36,859 nucleotides of DNA from an uncultured Streptococcus sp. Its GTDB lineage: Bacteria > Bacillota > Bacilli > Lactobacillales > Streptococcaceae. A model generated the notes under the pieces. That model did no database searches. It was given only the letters and a program-made list of their open reading frames with translations, and was not told the DNA's origin. The first letter of the stretch is position 1. Each line of letters starts with the position of its first letter. Shown in pieces: positions 34,843 through 36,859 of the stretch. Position numbers and translations under genes: made by a program. The stretch lies in NCBI GenBank assembly GCA_934215455.1, contig CAKPZX010000013.1, positions 1 to 36,859 on the forward strand, written 5' to 3'.

Positions 34843-35325
34843 ATGAAAATCAAAGAGAAGACTATGGAAGAACTAGAATTATTCGAAGATGCCTCCAAAG
34901 ATTTATTAGATACTATGCAGGGATTTAAAGACAATCTATCTGTTCGATTTCCCCTATTAGATAGTGATAACTGGCAGTATGATAAGGGATCGATAAAAGT
35001 TTGTAAAGCTGATGACTCAGGATTCAAAAAAAGATGTAGGGTCGGAATCAGCTACAACTTGAAAGTCTCCCTATTAAACGAAGATGCCGAGCAAATCTGG
35101 TTACTGTTCAAAGGCTGGTTCAATGCTAGCAGATTGAGTCTAGTTGAAAGAAATCCTAATAATGAAGATTTGGGAAGATATGTCTTCTCAGCAAGTTCCC
35201 CTCTAGGTGATCAGGTAGATTGTTCGATTTATTTGCCCAATGAGTGGAATATCCCTCAGATTAGCTTATCGGGCTATCTAACAGCTCGCTATAGGGCTTG
35301 TGATCTTGATAAATTGCAAGAATAA
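34843..35325 (+). CDS. Hypothetical protein, 160 residues
   Basis: Not recognised. Charged helical start (KEKTMEELELFEDASKDLLD), then a strand-rich domain (WQYDKGSIKVCKADD, CRVGISYNLKVSLLNEDA, IWLLFKGWFNASRLSLVERN, CSIYLPNEWNIPQISLSGYL). No signal or membrane segment. ATG 34843 has only a weak CGGAATG upstream; ATG 34864 is an alternative giving 153 residues. It follows the CbrC-type gene by 18 bases. Confidence 0.65.
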   Translation: MKIKEKTMEELELFEDASKDLLDTMQGFKDNLSVRFPLLDSDNWQYDKGSIKVCKADDSGFKKRCRVGISYNLKVSLLNEDAEQIWLLFKGWFNASRLSLVERNPNNEDLGRYVFSASSPLGDQVDCSIYLPNEWNIPQISLSGYLTARYRACDLDKLQE

Positions 35326-35342
35326 GATGGAGGTTTTTAGAG

Positions 35343-35897
35343 ATGAGAAAGATTAATTGGGACAAGATAAAGACTCGCTTAGATGGCTTGCTAGTCATTG
35401 ACGAATATCTGACAGATCCGAGTGAGGATTGGCTCAGACTCGTGATTAAGACTGAGGAAGACTATGGAGTCCGCTATCTTATTGATAATGGATCTGGTGA
35501 TTCTTTAGATGTGATTTTAACTGATAAAATGATCCTTATAAAAGGCTTTGATCATGAAAGTAGTTTAAGCCAGTTTGGTGCTGACGAGTGGAATCAAGAT
35601 ATCATCGATAGTTTTTATAAAGGACTGGATGAAAAGTATGTCTCACTTTATTCAGAAGAACAAAAAGATGAAACAACCTTCTTTATCTGGTATGACGGTC
35701 ACGCGCATCAACAGACTTACCAAGATCAGGATGGCGGAGAATGGTTGCTATCTTACCTCTTTGATAGCTTTGAGAGATTTCATGAGTTTGTAACTGACTA
35801 TTATGAAATTACCGTAGATGAAGCCTTGTTAAGTAAACTATACAATCATGGATATCTTTCAGAAGTAGAATTGGAGCAATTAATTCATAATTCCTAG
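35343..35897 (+). CDS. Hypothetical protein, 184 residues
   Basis: Not recognised. Very acidic, mixed alpha/beta: DGLLVIDEYLTDPSEDWLRL, YGVRYLIDNGSGDSLDVIL, FFIWYDGHAHQQTYQDQDG, YLFDSFERFHEFVTDYYEI. Cytosolic. ATG with GGAGG about eight bases upstream, 17 bases after the preceding gene, so probably the same transcript. Size and composition fit immunity-type or SMI1/KNR4-like neighbours, but no family motif was seen. Confidence 0.65.
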   Translation: MRKINWDKIKTRLDGLLVIDEYLTDPSEDWLRLVIKTEEDYGVRYLIDNGSGDSLDVILTDKMILIKGFDHESSLSQFGADEWNQDIIDSFYKGLDEKYVSLYSEEQKDETTFFIWYDGHAHQQTYQDQDGGEWLLSYLFDSFERFHEFVTDYYEITVDEALLSKLYNHGYLSEVELEQLIHNS

Positions 35898-36000
35898 ATT
35901 AGATAAAAAATAAGGCTTATTCTTATTTGGATAGGCCCTTAAAGCGATGGGATAAGTACATCTCAGTAAACTAATATGTACAGTGAGAAAGGATTTCCCT

Positions 36001-36411
36001 ATGGGATTTTTCGATAGATTTAAAAAGAGAGATGATAGTTATAAAAGAGAAAAAGTTATAGAGGTTATCACAAATATTTTAAAAGATATTCACTTAAAAA
36101 ATTATGAAGATATAAAGAATTATGTTGACGAATCTGAGATTGACGATTTAAATGAATTCTTTGGATATGTTGAAAAAACACTTGAATTAAATGATTTTGA
36201 CACGATTGATGAATATGGAGTGGCATGTAATTTCCATCCACCTTATGAGTATTCTCAATTGGAGATTTATGATTATAATGACCATTCTGGGTTTGCCGTT
36301 GACTATGAGATGACTTCTAATTCAGAATTAGTAGATATGACCCTTCAATTAGAATTTTTATATACCAAAGATGGCTATAAGGTGAGATTTCTTAATATTG
36401 ATTCAGATTAG
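36001..36411 (+). CDS. Hypothetical protein, 136 residues
   Basis: Not recognised. Starts MGFFDRFKKRDD, then a helical part (VIEVITNILKDIHL) and a strand-rich end (QLEIYDYNDHSGFAVDYEM, LQLEFLYTKDGYKVRFL). ATG 36001 with AAAGGA seven bases upstream; an in-frame start at 35983 precedes that site. Clearly more AT-rich than the genes before it, which hints at a separate origin. It is followed after 11 bases by the last gene. Confidence 0.65.
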   Translation: MGFFDRFKKRDDSYKREKVIEVITNILKDIHLKNYEDIKNYVDESEIDDLNEFFGYVEKTLELNDFDTIDEYGVACNFHPPYEYSQLEIYDYNDHSGFAVDYEMTSNSELVDMTLQLEFLYTKDGYKVRFLNIDSD

Positions 36412-36422
36412 TAAGGACCCCC

Positions 36423-36859
36423 ATGTTAAAATCAAATAAGCTGATTATTTTTTTAATTTCTCTCCCCTTTCTGATGGTTATTGTTTTCTATTCTCTTAGT
36501 GAGCATCCTGGATATAGTGATGATGGGAATTTCGTCAGAAATCATGAGGCTGCTATTAAGAGTGAGATCATCGTACACTTAGCTCAGGAAAAGCAAGACA
36601 TAAAATCTGTGACGCTCTTACCAAATACTGCTAGAGGAGAGTATGATAATGGTGGTGATGTGAGCGGACATTATCATATCTATTTTACAGCCTACGTCGA
36701 TCATAATCGCGAGCGAACGATAAGCGTAGAACTATTCTTCCCAGATGCCAGCATTCCCCCTTTTACCTTGTTTCCTCCCAATCCTTATAAAGACAAGGGC
36801 AAAAAGATGTCCAATTGGTTGATGGGGAATATTGAAGTATCGGAAGAAACCTCTAAATA
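36423..36859 (+). CDS. Membrane-anchored or secreted protein, cut by window end
   Basis: 145 complete codons are visible; the last bases (AAATA) leave the next codon incomplete, probably a stop. One N-terminal hydrophobic segment (KLIIFLISLPFLMVIVFYSL), no lipobox Cys, then an extracytoplasmic domain with KSVTLLPNTARGEYDNGG, YHIYFTAYVDHNRERTISVE and a Pro-rich run (FFPDASIPPFTLFPPNPY). ATG 36423 with AAGGA five bases upstream. Likely in the same transcript as the gene before it. Not recognised. Confidence 0.6.
   Translation, partial: MLKSNKLIIFLISLPFLMVIVFYSLSEHPGYSDDGNFVRNHEAAIKSEIIVHLAQEKQDIKSVTLLPNTARGEYDNGGDVSGHYHIYFTAYVDHNRERTISVELFFPDASIPPFTLFPPNPYKDKGKKMSNWLMGNIEVSEETSK

Noticed and set aside
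35897..35990. Terminator after the gene ending at 35897
   Set aside because: Only five base pairs (TAAGG with CCTTA) around a long loop and no T-tract; too weak to list.

Overview
The window is chromosomal DNA of a Streptococcus, most likely an oral species of the mitis/sanguinis/parasanguinis kind. The evidence is the gene order pulA - ltaS - RlmI-like methyltransferase - aroD-aroE-aroB-aroC-tyrA-ylbF-aroA-aroK-pheA - lytR-type LCP gene - rlmD, together with AGGAGG-type ribosome sites, extended -10 (TGnTATAAT) promoters and AT-rich accessory DNA. No tRNA, rRNA, CRISPR array, integrase, transposase or replication origin was seen.

Region 1 (1-16.4 kb) is conserved core. The 3' part of a pullulanase gene converges on ltaS (lipoteichoic acid synthase) across a shared terminator. 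Then comes a rightward block that makes chorismate, prephenate, phenylpyruvate and 4-hydroxyphenylpyruvate: aroD, aroE | aroB, aroC, tyrA | ylbF | aroA, aroK, pheA. The block is broken by terminators and internal promoters, and the aroB and aroA promoter regions carry a similar sequence block. pheA is translationally coupled to a LytR-CpsA-Psr gene, which is followed by rlmD (rumA).

Region 2 (16.4-27.7 kb) is the most interesting part. The 3' end of rlmD is followed by at least five further, diverged copies of the last 11-19 codons of an rlmD-type gene, including the motif that carries the family's catalytic glutamate (HHVE or its remnant). These tails delimit a row of small modules: an empty one; a TfoX N-domain gene; an AAC(6')-like acetyltransferase with a peptidase-E-like gene, a nucleotidyltransferase-fold gene and a DNA-alkylation-repair remnant; a LlaJI-like restriction-modification operon (HTH regulator, beta-class amino-methyltransferase, C5-cytosine methyltransferase, McrB-like AAA+ protein, LlaJI-type nuclease); an alpha/beta hydrolase with a broken ADP-ribosylglycohydrolase copy; and a SAP-like protein with the intact ADP-ribosylglycohydrolase. 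This looks like repeated integration or exchange at the rlmD 3' end, with the recombination machinery now gone.

Region 3 (27.7-36.9 kb) holds a leftward MerR-regulated ABC exporter operon with a typical 19-bp-spacer MerR promoter. It is followed by a run of small genes of mostly unknown function: a DUF1877/YfbM protein, a CbrC-type zinc protein, two membrane-anchored proteins, several acidic cytosolic proteins of 130-270 residues, and one gene broken by an apparent frameshift. The last gene runs off the window.
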